Below, piece after piece: positions 38,426 to 46,882 of a stretch of 64,000 bases of DNA (position 1 is the first letter of the stretch; every line of letters starts with the position of its first letter). The notes beneath the pieces are model-generated. The model was not told the DNA's origin. It worked only from the letters and a program-made list of their open reading frames with translations, and did no database searches. The DNA lies in the NCBI GenBank assembly GCA_016926235.1, contig JAFGOZ010000059.1:28905-92904 (forward strand), given 5' to 3'. A program made the position numbers and the translations under genes. This DNA is from Bacteroidales bacterium. Its GTDB lineage: Bacteria > Bacteroidota > Bacteroidia > Bacteroidales > UBA10428.

Positions 38426-39535
38426 TTAATCGAACTGCAGGCCTTTTACCATATTACTTTCATCGTATTCTTTGGGTTCTATATCCCCTCGTAAAACCAT
38501 CAAACCATTCATGGCAAGTGCATACATTTCATCTTCACCCGGATAAATTATAACAGGTGCTATAAATGATACCATTTTCTTAATATATTCTACGATCATA
38601 GCAATATGGGAAATGCCACCGGTTAATATAATACCGTCAATATCGCCTTTTAAAACGGCAGCCATAGCTCCGATTTCTTTCCCAATCTGGTATGACATGG
38701 CATTTAAAACTAATTTGGCTTTTTTATTACCGTCTCTTACCATCATTTCCACTTCGTATGTACTATTCGTTCCAAAGTAAGAAATAAGGCCTCCTTTTCG
38801 CTTTATAAAATCCAGAATTTCATCTTCTGTATATTTATTGCTAAAACACATCCTTACAAGGTCTCGTGCCGGGAGAGTGCCTGTACGTTCAGGAGAAAAT
38901 GGCCCATCACCATCTAATGCCTGGTTTACATCAATTACACGGCCCTTACTATGAGCACCTACCGAGATGCCTCCACCCATATGAGCTATGATCAGATTTA
39001 AATCTTCATAGTTTTTATCCAATAGCCTTGCATAGGCCCTTGCTGTGGATTTGTGGTTTAATGCGTGGAAAATAGATTGTCTTACAAACTCAGGATGACC
39101 GGTTAGTCTGGCAACATCATCTAGCTCGTCAACCACAACAGGATCAGCAATATATGCTTTTGCGTTGGGCAGGGCTTTTGCTATGTCATCGGCAATAAGA
39201 CCGCCTAAATTACTGGCATGTTCACCCATCACGCCTTCTCTCAGGTCTTTTTTAAGGGCATCATTTATACAATAAACACCTGATTTAATAGGTTTAACCA
39301 GGCCTCCGCGTCCTACTACAGCTTCTATTTTTGAAAGGTCTATATGGGCATCCTTAAGTTCCTGTAATATAATGTGTTTCCTGTATTCAAACTGATCACT
39401 TATATGTTTGAATTTTTCCAAATCTTCAACGGGATGCCATATACTTTTAAGGAAGAGTACGCGTGTATTGAAAAATACTGCTATTTTAGTAGAGGTAGAA
39501 CCTGGATTTATTGCTAATACTTTCTTGTCTGCCAT
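38426..39535 (-). CDS. buk: butyrate kinase
   Basis: 369 residues from ATG 39535 (an upstream in-frame ATG at 39550 is less likely). ASKHA-fold kinase: LAINPGSTSTKIAVF (phosphate 1), GRGGLVKPI, IAHMGGGISVGAH and LTGGIS. It converts butyryl-phosphate and ADP to butyrate and ATP. Separated from ptb by about 3 kb holding a sigma/anti-sigma pair and a repeat element. Confidence 0.95.
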   Translation of the reverse strand: MADKKVLAINPGSTSTKIAVFFNTRVLFLKSIWHPVEDLEKFKHISDQFEYRKHIILQELKDAHIDLSKIEAVVGRGGLVKPIKSGVYCINDALKKDLREGVMGEHASNLGGLIADDIAKALPNAKAYIADPVVVDELDDVARLTGHPEFVRQSIFHALNHKSTARAYARLLDKNYEDLNLIIAHMGGGISVGAHSKGRVIDVNQALDGDGPFSPERTGTLPARDLVRMCFSNKYTEDEILDFIKRKGGLISYFGTNSTYEVEMMVRDGNKKAKLVLNAMSYQIGKEIGAMAAVLKGDIDGIILTGGISHIAMIVEYIKKMVSFIAPVIIYPGEDEMYALAMNGLMVLRGDIEPKEYDESNMVKGLQFD

Positions 39536-39748
39536 AAAATAAAGATACAAATAATCTCACTTAATGTATTTAAAATAAAAATAAAGAATATTTGCTATTT
39601 TTCCTATATAAGAAACGGGTAATAATGGAATAGTTGTACAATAATGAAATTCTCCGACTTACTAGCCAAGAGTGCAGCAATTCTTTTTTATATATATTTT
39701 ATCAGCCACACTCTTGTTTTTTTTAAGATACTCCGGATAATCTATAAA

Positions 39749-41401
39749 CTACCGGGAAACAATTAACCTTTGAGTTTTAAACCCCTTGTCAGTATTGACA
39801 GATATTATATAGATGCCGGGTGTAACTCCAGATATATCCACTTGGAAATTATTTTTTCCTGATGTAAATGAAGAATTTGAAACTAACATTTTCAATTCTA
39901 CACCGGATATATTTACAAGTGAAATATTTCCCTTAAGTTCTTCCAATGCTTCAAATTCAATGGTGATGGAATAATTAGCCGGATTAGGAAATACATTAAA
40001 ATTATCCAGATTCAGGGTAGATTTACATACTTCGAAATAGTTGCACGAACTTGGGTTTTCTGATCTTGAATTATTGATTGTTTCGAGCTCATATTTTAAG
40101 TCATTTCGTATTCTTTCAGGAAGCGCCGCAACAAATTCATCAGTTGGAAAGTACCAAAATACTAAATTATAATTACGTTCGGCTATATATTCATTAAGTG
40201 GCATGAGAACCGGTATTAGTAAATCATAATTGTTTTTATTATTTTTTTCATTGCTAAAGCTTTGCCCAAATCTTGCCAGTTCCAATCCTTTTATGTCTGT
40301 CATTAACGAAGGAAATAAACTTGGAAATAAAATTGTGTCTGATTTTCTTCTGCCATTTTCTTCGCCACCATGGTCAAATCTATAGTAATAAGTTCCGGTA
40401 ATATCGCTCATTAAAATCCTGTCTTTCTGAAATATGATCCCGATATCCTCAAGTTCTTCCTCGTTCAGGGTCAGATAGTTAATTTTGTCAAAGACAATAT
40501 TTCTGCTTATATCCCAGTGGTCTACAATATTTTTATCCGGGTTTTGTTTCTTAATACATTTTAGGTTCTCATAAATGTTCTTTAAATATTCATATCTTGA
40601 TGGTAAAATACTAAAAAATGTATCGCTTGGGACAAACCAGAAAATGTTGTCTTTGTATGTAAGACCTTTTGTAAACACAGGAACCAACGTATCCACTTCA
40701 TTGTAAAAATCAGATTCCCATCGCTCAGAAGTGCATAGGGTATCTGTTTGCCTTTCAATATGAAAAGGTGTTGCATCCATAGTGTCTGATCGACAAGGGA
40801 CATTCCAGCAACGAGATCTTTGATTTTTCCCATCTGTTGTTAGATAATAATATTGATTTTCAGAAACAATATGGACTCCTAATTTCTCAAGTTCATCATT
40901 TGAAAGATAAACATAAAGTGAGTTTTTATTTATGGAAGTATCAACAGGCCATTGACAATCATCTTTCTCCATGTTCTTTTCACTTGTTTCAGTAGTTCTT
41001 TGAGATGTGAAAATAACTTTAGGTTGAGCATCTTCCATTTGCTGTTTTTTGACCTTATTGGATTCTTTGCCATTTGAGAGATTTGTTGTTTTCTTACTTG
41101 TTGTATCATTGCCATTGAAAACGGGTGTTACATTTTCTTTATGAATTGGTAAGGGTTCTTTGACAATTTGTTTAGTTTCCTTAGGGGCCCACCAGAGAAA
41201 AATGCTGGCGGCACCAATAATAAATGCACTTGTCATAATAATTAATTTTAAATGATTTAATCGATAATTAACCTTATGCGTGGCCTTTGCATCAGGATTA
41301 TTTAGTAATTGGTGCACCTGTTCTATTTTAAAAGAGCAGGGTAAATTCCTGAACTCTTTGAAAAACTGATTTAATGTATGTTGTGTATTCATTTCCTTCA
41401 T
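39749..41401 (-). CDS. putative anti-sigma factor with T9SS sorting domain
   Basis: 550 residues. A short cytoplasmic N-terminus (about 1-50), one membrane helix (52-71), a Lys/Thr-rich linker (about 75-150), two copies of a module of about 120-135 residues (162-281 and 308-442), and a C-terminal type A sorting domain of the type IX secretion system (about 468-550; FNVFPNPAN, DISGVTPGIYIISV and terminal QRLIVSR). It follows the ECF sigma gene by ten bases, the usual position of an anti-sigma factor. An inner-membrane anti-sigma factor with a T9SS tail is unexpected; cleavage or re-use of the tail is possible. Role is inference. Confidence 0.75.
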   Translation of the reverse strand: MKEMNTQHTLNQFFKEFRNLPCSFKIEQVHQLLNNPDAKATHKVNYRLNHLKLIIMTSAFIIGAASIFLWWAPKETKQIVKEPLPIHKENVTPVFNGNDTTSKKTTNLSNGKESNKVKKQQMEDAQPKVIFTSQRTTETSEKNMEKDDCQWPVDTSINKNSLYVYLSNDELEKLGVHIVSENQYYYLTTDGKNQRSRCWNVPCRSDTMDATPFHIERQTDTLCTSERWESDFYNEVDTLVPVFTKGLTYKDNIFWFVPSDTFFSILPSRYEYLKNIYENLKCIKKQNPDKNIVDHWDISRNIVFDKINYLTLNEEELEDIGIIFQKDRILMSDITGTYYYRFDHGGEENGRRKSDTILFPSLFPSLMTDIKGLELARFGQSFSNEKNNKNNYDLLIPVLMPLNEYIAERNYNLVFWYFPTDEFVAALPERIRNDLKYELETINNSRSENPSSCNYFEVCKSTLNLDNFNVFPNPANYSITIEFEALEELKGNISLVNISGVELKMLVSNSSFTSGKNNFQVDISGVTPGIYIISVNTDKGFKTQRLIVSR

Positions 41402-41411
41402 CTCTTTTTAG

Positions 41412-41942
41412 TTAAAATGTTAAAAGCATCACAGCAAGTTTTACCTGCTCTTTTGTTTCTAAAAGAGATAGTACTTTTTCTCTTCCTCTCTGCAAACGTG
41501 ATTTTATAGCGGAAATACTTCCACCTTGTATTTTCTGAATTTCTTCTATTGACAAATCAGAAATGTGATAAAGGATTAATGTTTCTGAGGTTTTTGCAGG
41601 TAAGGAGAGGATTTTTTCATATACAATCCTGAATTCGGTAAGATGTTCCTGATTTTGACCAATGTCGATTATTTGATGAATCTCTTCTTCATTAAATGCA
41701 GCCTTAAACTTATTCCTGCGTAGTTTCATCTTATGCAAATTACTGGCAACACTGTACACATAGGATTTAAAAACAGATAAGTCTTTTATCTCATCGAACC
41801 TTTCAAAGACATTGAGAATTGTATCCTGGATCAGGTCTTCAGCATCTTCTGTATTACCGGAGATTGCCCTGCAAAATCTATAAAGCTGGTTGTGAATGGG
41901 TTCATAGTGATGTAAAAATTCTATTTTATTCTTTTTCTTCAC
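41412..41942 (-). CDS. ECF-type RNA polymerase sigma factor
   Basis: 176 residues with sigma region 2 (about 12-75; DAEDLIQDTILNVFERFDEI) and region 4 (about 115-165; DLSIEEIQKIQGGSISAIKSRLQRGREKV). It overlaps nothing and is followed by the putative anti-sigma factor. Regulon unknown; the flanking fermentation genes are not shown to be targets. Confidence 0.92.
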   Translation of the reverse strand: MKKKNKIEFLHHYEPIHNQLYRFCRAISGNTEDAEDLIQDTILNVFERFDEIKDLSVFKSYVYSVASNLHKMKLRRNKFKAAFNEEEIHQIIDIGQNQEHLTEFRIVYEKILSLPAKTSETLILYHISDLSIEEIQKIQGGSISAIKSRLQRGREKVLSLLETKEQVKLAVMLLTF

Positions 41943-42501
41943 AGGTTAAATATTAGTGTTTATTAGTAAGTTGCATAACTCCGAAAAAAAGACGCATTCA
42001 TTTGAAAAAAAATACAATATACTGAAAGGATGTATATAATTTGGATAATATTCGAGCTTTAAAATCATTAAATTTTTTGCTGGACATTGCAGTCAGATAA
42101 GTAGTTTGTATAATTGATATTCTTCTTGTTGCGGTGCATAGATAGCATTCGTTTTTAAATTGGGTATAACGGATGCACCGCTTTTACTTGTTTCTTAACC
42201 CGGTGTTAAAGCACCGGGCTATTAATATTTGAGTTCCACAGACTCATTATATTTTTTAAAAGATGGCTGTAGGCCTTCAATATTATTAGCCCAGGGTGAA
42301 CTGAGCGACAGCGATTAAATGAAACGAAGCGAAATGAAAACCGGGGTTTGTTTAGATAAATAACTTCGTTGCATCCGTTATCAATTATGCAATATGTAAT
42401 TTAAACCAGATGGAAATGTTCTGTTGGATTGGGTCTTAAAAGTTTTTGAAAGGACAATTCAATCCCTGTGTTCATATAATTGATTATTTACTCCAATTAT
42501 A
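41943..42501. other. 559-base non-coding stretch upstream of the sigma factor
   Basis: No gene seen. It holds the nested inverted-repeat element at 42110-42388 and AT-rich flanks. Confidence 0.7.
42110..42388. repeat. non-coding element with nested inverted repeats
   Basis: Right arm 42370-42388 is TGCATCCGTTATCAATTAT. Its reverse complement is found in the left side split in two: ATAATTGATA (42110-42119) and ATAACGGATGCA (42166-42177), separated by 46 bases. The left side also carries a 9-bp hairpin GCGGTGCAT (42131-42139) / ATGCACCGC (42173-42181), and the core has the GC hairpin CCCGGTG-TTAAAG-CACCGGG (42199-42218). No open frame. It resembles a small non-autonomous or dispersed repeat of the kind common in Bacteroidetes. 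Confidence 0.6.
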
Positions 42502-43401
42502 TTAAGCCAGAAGGCAGCCCAGAGCAATAGAAAGTAACTTCGTTTCTTCATCATCAGCCCTGGAAGTTAGTACAACCGGAACTATTGCCCCTAATACGAT
42601 AGCAGCACATTTTCCATTTCCAAGGAAATTAATTGCTTTATAGAGTATATTTGCGGCATCCAGGCCATGTGGAACTAATATATCAGCATCACCTGCAACC
42701 TCACTTTTTATACCTTTGTGAATGGCCGCTTCTCTGGAAATAGCATTATCCAAAGCAAAAGGCCCATCAATGACACATCCCTGGATTTGACCCTTTTTAT
42801 TCATTTTTACAAGTGTTGCTGCATCAATGGTAGATTGTATTTTTGGGTTTACTTTTTCAATGGGACATACAAGAGCTACTTTCGGAAAGGGATTATTTAA
42901 CTTATGATATAACTCAACAGCATTTTGAATGATAATTTGCTTATCTTGTAATGATGGTGAAATATTCATAGCTGCATCTGTTACCCCAAATACTTTATGA
43001 TAATATGGTGATTCAAAAAGGGCAAAATGGCTTAATAATATCTGATTTCGTATTCCGTCAGAAGGATGTAGAATGCCTTTTAAAAGAGTTGCTGTTGATA
43101 CAAGGCCTTTCATTAGTAATTGTCCTTTTTTATCTTTTATATATTTTACAGCTAACTTTACAGCCTTTTCATCGCTGTTTGCATCTAAAAATTCAAATTC
43201 TTTAACGTCAAAGTTTATTTCTTTGCAAAGCTCAATGATTAGGGCTTTATTTCCAGAGAAAACCGGGATAATCAGTCCTTTTTGCCAGGCATAAAAAACA
43301 GCGCTGAGAGTTGTTTTATCCTCAGCGCATACAATCACAAGTTTTTTAGGGACATTCTTCTTTGCATTTTCTATTAATTCTTTTAGATTATTAATAATCA
43401 T
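42502..43401 (-). CDS. ptb: phosphate butyryltransferase
   Basis: 299 residues of the phosphate acetyl/butyryltransferase fold: N-terminal KLVIVCAEDKTTLSAVF, VTDAAMNISPSLQDK, GPFALDNAISREAA and GDADILVPHGLDAANILYK. It exchanges CoA on butyryl-CoA for phosphate. Eleven bases after ackA on the same strand. Together with buk this gives the kinase route to butyrate. Confidence 0.93.
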   Translation of the reverse strand: MIINNLKELIENAKKNVPKKLVIVCAEDKTTLSAVFYAWQKGLIIPVFSGNKALIIELCKEINFDVKEFEFLDANSDEKAVKLAVKYIKDKKGQLLMKGLVSTATLLKGILHPSDGIRNQILLSHFALFESPYYHKVFGVTDAAMNISPSLQDKQIIIQNAVELYHKLNNPFPKVALVCPIEKVNPKIQSTIDAATLVKMNKKGQIQGCVIDGPFALDNAISREAAIHKGIKSEVAGDADILVPHGLDAANILYKAINFLGNGKCAAIVLGAIVPVVLTSRADDEETKLLSIALGCLLA

Positions 43402-43412
43402 GCATGTTTTTT

Positions 43413-44627
43413 TTATTTGGCTTTTTTACTTTCCTTAATAATCATTTCCGTGTCATTGGCAATTACAAGCTCTTCGTTTGTAGGTACTACTATAATAGTA
43501 ACCTTTGATGAATCTTTACTTATAACTACCTCTTTACCTCTTTTTCCATCATTTTTGGATTTGTCAAATTCCATACCCATGTATTCAAATCCTTGACAAA
43601 TTTCTTCTCTTGATTCAGATCCGTTCTCTCCAATGCCTCCGGTAAGTACAACAATGTCAACACCACCAAGCGCAGCAGCATATGCACCAATGTATTTTCT
43701 GATTCGGTAATGATACATATCCAGACCAAGTTGTGCACGCTCATTTTTAGCCTCTGCAGCTTCTTCAACTTCTCTCATGTCAGAAGATACACCTGTGATG
43801 CCAAGTATACCGCTATGTTTGTTTACTAGAGTGTTTGCAGCTTGAAATCCAATTTCTTCCTTATCCATAATAAATGTCAATACTCCAACATCCAGATCAC
43901 CAGTACGGGTTCCCATAATTAATCCTTCAACGGGTGTAAGTCCCATGGACGTATCAAATGATTTTCCGTCTTTAATTGCTGCTATTGATGCACCATTTCC
44001 GAGGTGGCAGGTAATTATTCTTTGCTTATTATAATCGACACCAAGTATCTCACAAGCCCTGTGTGATACATATAAGTGGCTTGTACCGTGGAAACCATAG
44101 CGGCGTATGCCATATTTTTTGTACAATGCATAGGGTATAGCATACATATACGATTGCTGGGGCATTGTTTGATGGAATGCCGTATCAAATACTGCTACTT
44201 GCGGTATATTTGGCAGTAAATTTGCCATTGCCTCGATACCCTTTAAATTAGGCGGGTTATGTAAAGGGGCTAGTTCAATACAGGATTCTATTTCCTTTTT
44301 TACTTCATTAGTAATTAAAACACTTGAATTGAATTTTTCTCCTCCATGTACGACCCTGTGTCCTACTGCATCAATTTCTTCAAGGGACTTCAGACAACCG
44401 TGTTTTGCGCTTACTAATACTCCTAAAATATATTCAATTCCAGCCTGATGGTCCAGTATCTCTCCCTCAAGCTTTACTTTGTCTCCATTTTGTTTTGTAT
44501 GTTTTAGAAAGGAACCCGTCATTGCAATTTTCTCAACAATTCCTTTAGCAATAACATCTACTGAAGTCATGTCAAATAGTTGGTATTTGATCGATGAACT
44601 TCCACAATTCAGCACCAATATCTTCAT
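43413..44627 (-). CDS. ackA: acetate kinase
   Basis: 404 residues with LVLNCGSSSIKYQLF, GHRVVHGGEKF, DTAFHQTMP, GFHGTSHLYVS and TGGIGENG, all signatures of acetate kinase. It makes acetate and ATP from acetyl-phosphate. In the operon pta-hbd-ackA-ptb. Confidence 0.97.
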   Translation of the reverse strand: MKILVLNCGSSSIKYQLFDMTSVDVIAKGIVEKIAMTGSFLKHTKQNGDKVKLEGEILDHQAGIEYILGVLVSAKHGCLKSLEEIDAVGHRVVHGGEKFNSSVLITNEVKKEIESCIELAPLHNPPNLKGIEAMANLLPNIPQVAVFDTAFHQTMPQQSYMYAIPYALYKKYGIRRYGFHGTSHLYVSHRACEILGVDYNKQRIITCHLGNGASIAAIKDGKSFDTSMGLTPVEGLIMGTRTGDLDVGVLTFIMDKEEIGFQAANTLVNKHSGILGITGVSSDMREVEEAAEAKNERAQLGLDMYHYRIRKYIGAYAAALGGVDIVVLTGGIGENGSESREEICQGFEYMGMEFDKSKNDGKRGKEVVISKDSSKVTIIVVPTNEELVIANDTEMIIKESKKAK

Positions 44628-44652
44628 TTCGTCCTTAAGTTATTTTATGTAA

Positions 44653-45615
44653 TTATAATAATATGTTATTTATGATTTTCCTGCCCGTTTCATCGTAAAT
44701 ATAAAATCCGCGTCCAGTGCGGCGGCCTAGTTGATTTGCACGTACAAGTTTTTTTATAAGAGGGGAAGCTTTATATTTTTTATCTCCAAACTCTTCATAT
44801 AAGTTTTCCATCCATGTATGAAGTTTGTCAAGTCCCATTTTGTCGGCCATTTCGAAAGGTCCTAATTGCATGCTAAAACCAATACGCATTACCTTATCTA
44901 TATCTTCCATTTCTCCAACACCTTCCATAAGTACTTCACATGCTTCATTTATGAGGGGGACAATAAGACGGGTACTAATATTGCCCGGGGATTCAACGAC
45001 AGGAACAACTTCTTTGTTAATGAGTTTAGCAAATTTTATTACATTTTTATAAACTTCATCTGTTGTATGCATTCCACGCGCTACTTCTACAACTCTTGCC
45101 TCTGCAGTTGGGGACAAAAAGTGGAAGCAAACGCAGCGCTCCGGATGTTCCAATTCAGATGAAAGCTCAGTTATCATAATTGTTGGAGCGTTTGTAGCAA
45201 TAATTGCAGAAGGTTCGATATACGCTTCAAGATTTTTAAAAATTCCTTTTCTAAGTTCAGTGCCATTTTCACCGGTTTTTGACTTCAGAGCTTCTACAAC
45301 AATATCGCAGCCCTTGAAGATTTGACAATCCAGAGAGCCTCTTATCCTTGAAAGAATAGCTTTTTTCTCACTGCTGGTCATACCCCAGCGATCAATCATA
45401 CCATCCAGAGTATTAGCCATAGACTCGTTTGCTGCTTCAATTTTTTCGGCTGTTTTTTCAACAAATACTACATCCATTCCGCTAAGACTTACCATAATTG
45501 CAATATCTTGTCCCACAGTTCCACAACCTATAATTCCTACTTTCGAAAACTGTGTTTTGGGTTGATTTTTTTTACTTAACCCAAAATTTTCAATCTGTTC
45601 AACAATTTCTCCCAT
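44653..45615 (-). CDS. hbd: 3-hydroxyacyl-CoA dehydrogenase (3-hydroxybutyryl type)
   Basis: 320 residues, about 20 more than typical Hbd at the N-terminus. NAD motif VGIIGCGTVGQDIA (about 27-40), catalytic His in CFHFLSP, and the C-terminal domain (FSMQLGPFEMADKMGLD, GRRTGRGFYIYD). It interconverts acetoacetyl-CoA and 3-hydroxybutyryl-CoA. No thiolase, crotonase or butyryl-CoA dehydrogenase is in the window, so the rest of the pathway is elsewhere. Confidence 0.9.
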   Translation of the reverse strand: MGEIVEQIENFGLSKKNQPKTQFSKVGIIGCGTVGQDIAIMVSLSGMDVVFVEKTAEKIEAANESMANTLDGMIDRWGMTSSEKKAILSRIRGSLDCQIFKGCDIVVEALKSKTGENGTELRKGIFKNLEAYIEPSAIIATNAPTIMITELSSELEHPERCVCFHFLSPTAEARVVEVARGMHTTDEVYKNVIKFAKLINKEVVPVVESPGNISTRLIVPLINEACEVLMEGVGEMEDIDKVMRIGFSMQLGPFEMADKMGLDKLHTWMENLYEEFGDKKYKASPLIKKLVRANQLGRRTGRGFYIYDETGRKIINNILL

Positions 45616-45641
45616 TTAATCAGTCGGTTATTTATTAATTA

Positions 45642-46646
45642 TTAATTCATTCCTGCCTGCAAAGCAGTAATTGCAACCAGGTTTACTATATCTTCTTCAT
45701 CACATCCTCTGGACAGATCGTTTATTGGTGCTGCAAGGCCTTGCAGAATTGGGCCGATGGCTTCAGCATCAGCCATGCGTTGTACCAGCTTGTATGCTAT
45801 ATTTCCTGCATCCAAAGTTGGAAATACCAGAACATTTGCCTTGCCGGCAATTTTACTGTTTGGTGCTTTTTGTTTGGCAACACTTTCAATGATTGCAGCA
45901 TCTGCTTGCAATTCTCCTTCAATTTGAAGGTCTGGTCTCATTTCTTTAACAATTTTTACGGCCCGAATCACTTTGCTGGCTGATTCATGTTTTGCACTGC
46001 CTTTTGTTGAAAAACTTAACATGGCAACACGAGGTTCAATCCCGGCAATAGTTTTCGCAGTCTCAGCAGTAGAAACAGCTATTTCAGCTAGTTCAATATC
46101 GTTTGGTTCAGGATTTACAGCACAATCAGCAAAAACCATAATTCCATTATCTCCAAAGGCTTTGTTTTTCAAAACCATGATAAAGGCCCCTGAAACGAGC
46201 GAAATACGAGGTTTTGTCCTGATATATTGGAAAGCTGGACGAATGGTTTCTCCTGTTGAATGAATGGCTCCCGCTACTTCTCCATCAGCATCACCTGTTT
46301 TTATCATTAAAACTCCCAGATAAAGAGGATCTTCAATAAGTTTTAATGCAGTTCCTTTATCTACACCTTTATCGTGCCGTAGTTCAACCATCAGGTCAGT
46401 GTAAAAGTTTAACTTGTCGTGTGTGAGAGGATCAACTATTTTCGCCAGGCCAATATTGCTTAAATTAAGCTCTTTTGCCTTTTTTTCTATTATTGCAGGA
46501 TCTCCCAAAAGGATTAAATCTGCAATTCCTTCCTTAAGTATAATGTCAGCTGCTTTTATGGTCCTATTATCTTCGGCTGCTTCAGGAAGTACTATCCTTT
46601 TTTTGTTAGCTTTCGCTTTGTTCTTAATTTCGCTGAGTAAATCCAT
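45642..46646 (-). CDS. pta: phosphate acetyltransferase
   Basis: 334 residues, short Pta form without the N-terminal DRTGG part. KRIVLPEAAEDNRTIKAADI, VAGAIHSTGETIRPAFQYI, GKANVLVFPTLDAGNIAYK and GP-ILQGLAAPINDLSRG are diagnostic. Converts acetyl-CoA to acetyl-phosphate. First gene of the acid-forming operon. Confidence 0.96.
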   Translation of the reverse strand: MDLLSEIKNKAKANKKRIVLPEAAEDNRTIKAADIILKEGIADLILLGDPAIIEKKAKELNLSNIGLAKIVDPLTHDKLNFYTDLMVELRHDKGVDKGTALKLIEDPLYLGVLMIKTGDADGEVAGAIHSTGETIRPAFQYIRTKPRISLVSGAFIMVLKNKAFGDNGIMVFADCAVNPEPNDIELAEIAVSTAETAKTIAGIEPRVAMLSFSTKGSAKHESASKVIRAVKIVKEMRPDLQIEGELQADAAIIESVAKQKAPNSKIAGKANVLVFPTLDAGNIAYKLVQRMADAEAIGPILQGLAAPINDLSRGCDEEDIVNLVAITALQAGMN

Positions 46647-46856
46647 TGTTTTTCAAATATTTATGTTGATTTGTTTTAATGGTTTAAAGTTAAATAAAAT
46701 TTGCAATTTCTAGGACTTTTTTTTAATGATTTATAAATCAATTAAATAAACATTCTATTTTCGATTTAATTTATTGTTTATCAATGTGTTGAATCATGTA
46801 TTTTAAACTTTATTATAAAACATAAAAATTCAGGAAAAATAATTCATGGAACTTTC

Positions 46857-46864
46857 TATTTTTG
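46857..46864 (+). promoter_or_regulatory. putative -7 box (TATTTTTG) of the FAD/Fe-S dehydrogenase
   Basis: TAnnTTTG match 18 bases before ATG 46883. It overlaps the alternative TTG start at 46862 and so supports the ATG. Confidence 0.4.
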
Positions 46865-46882
46865 TGGATTATTTTAATTGAT

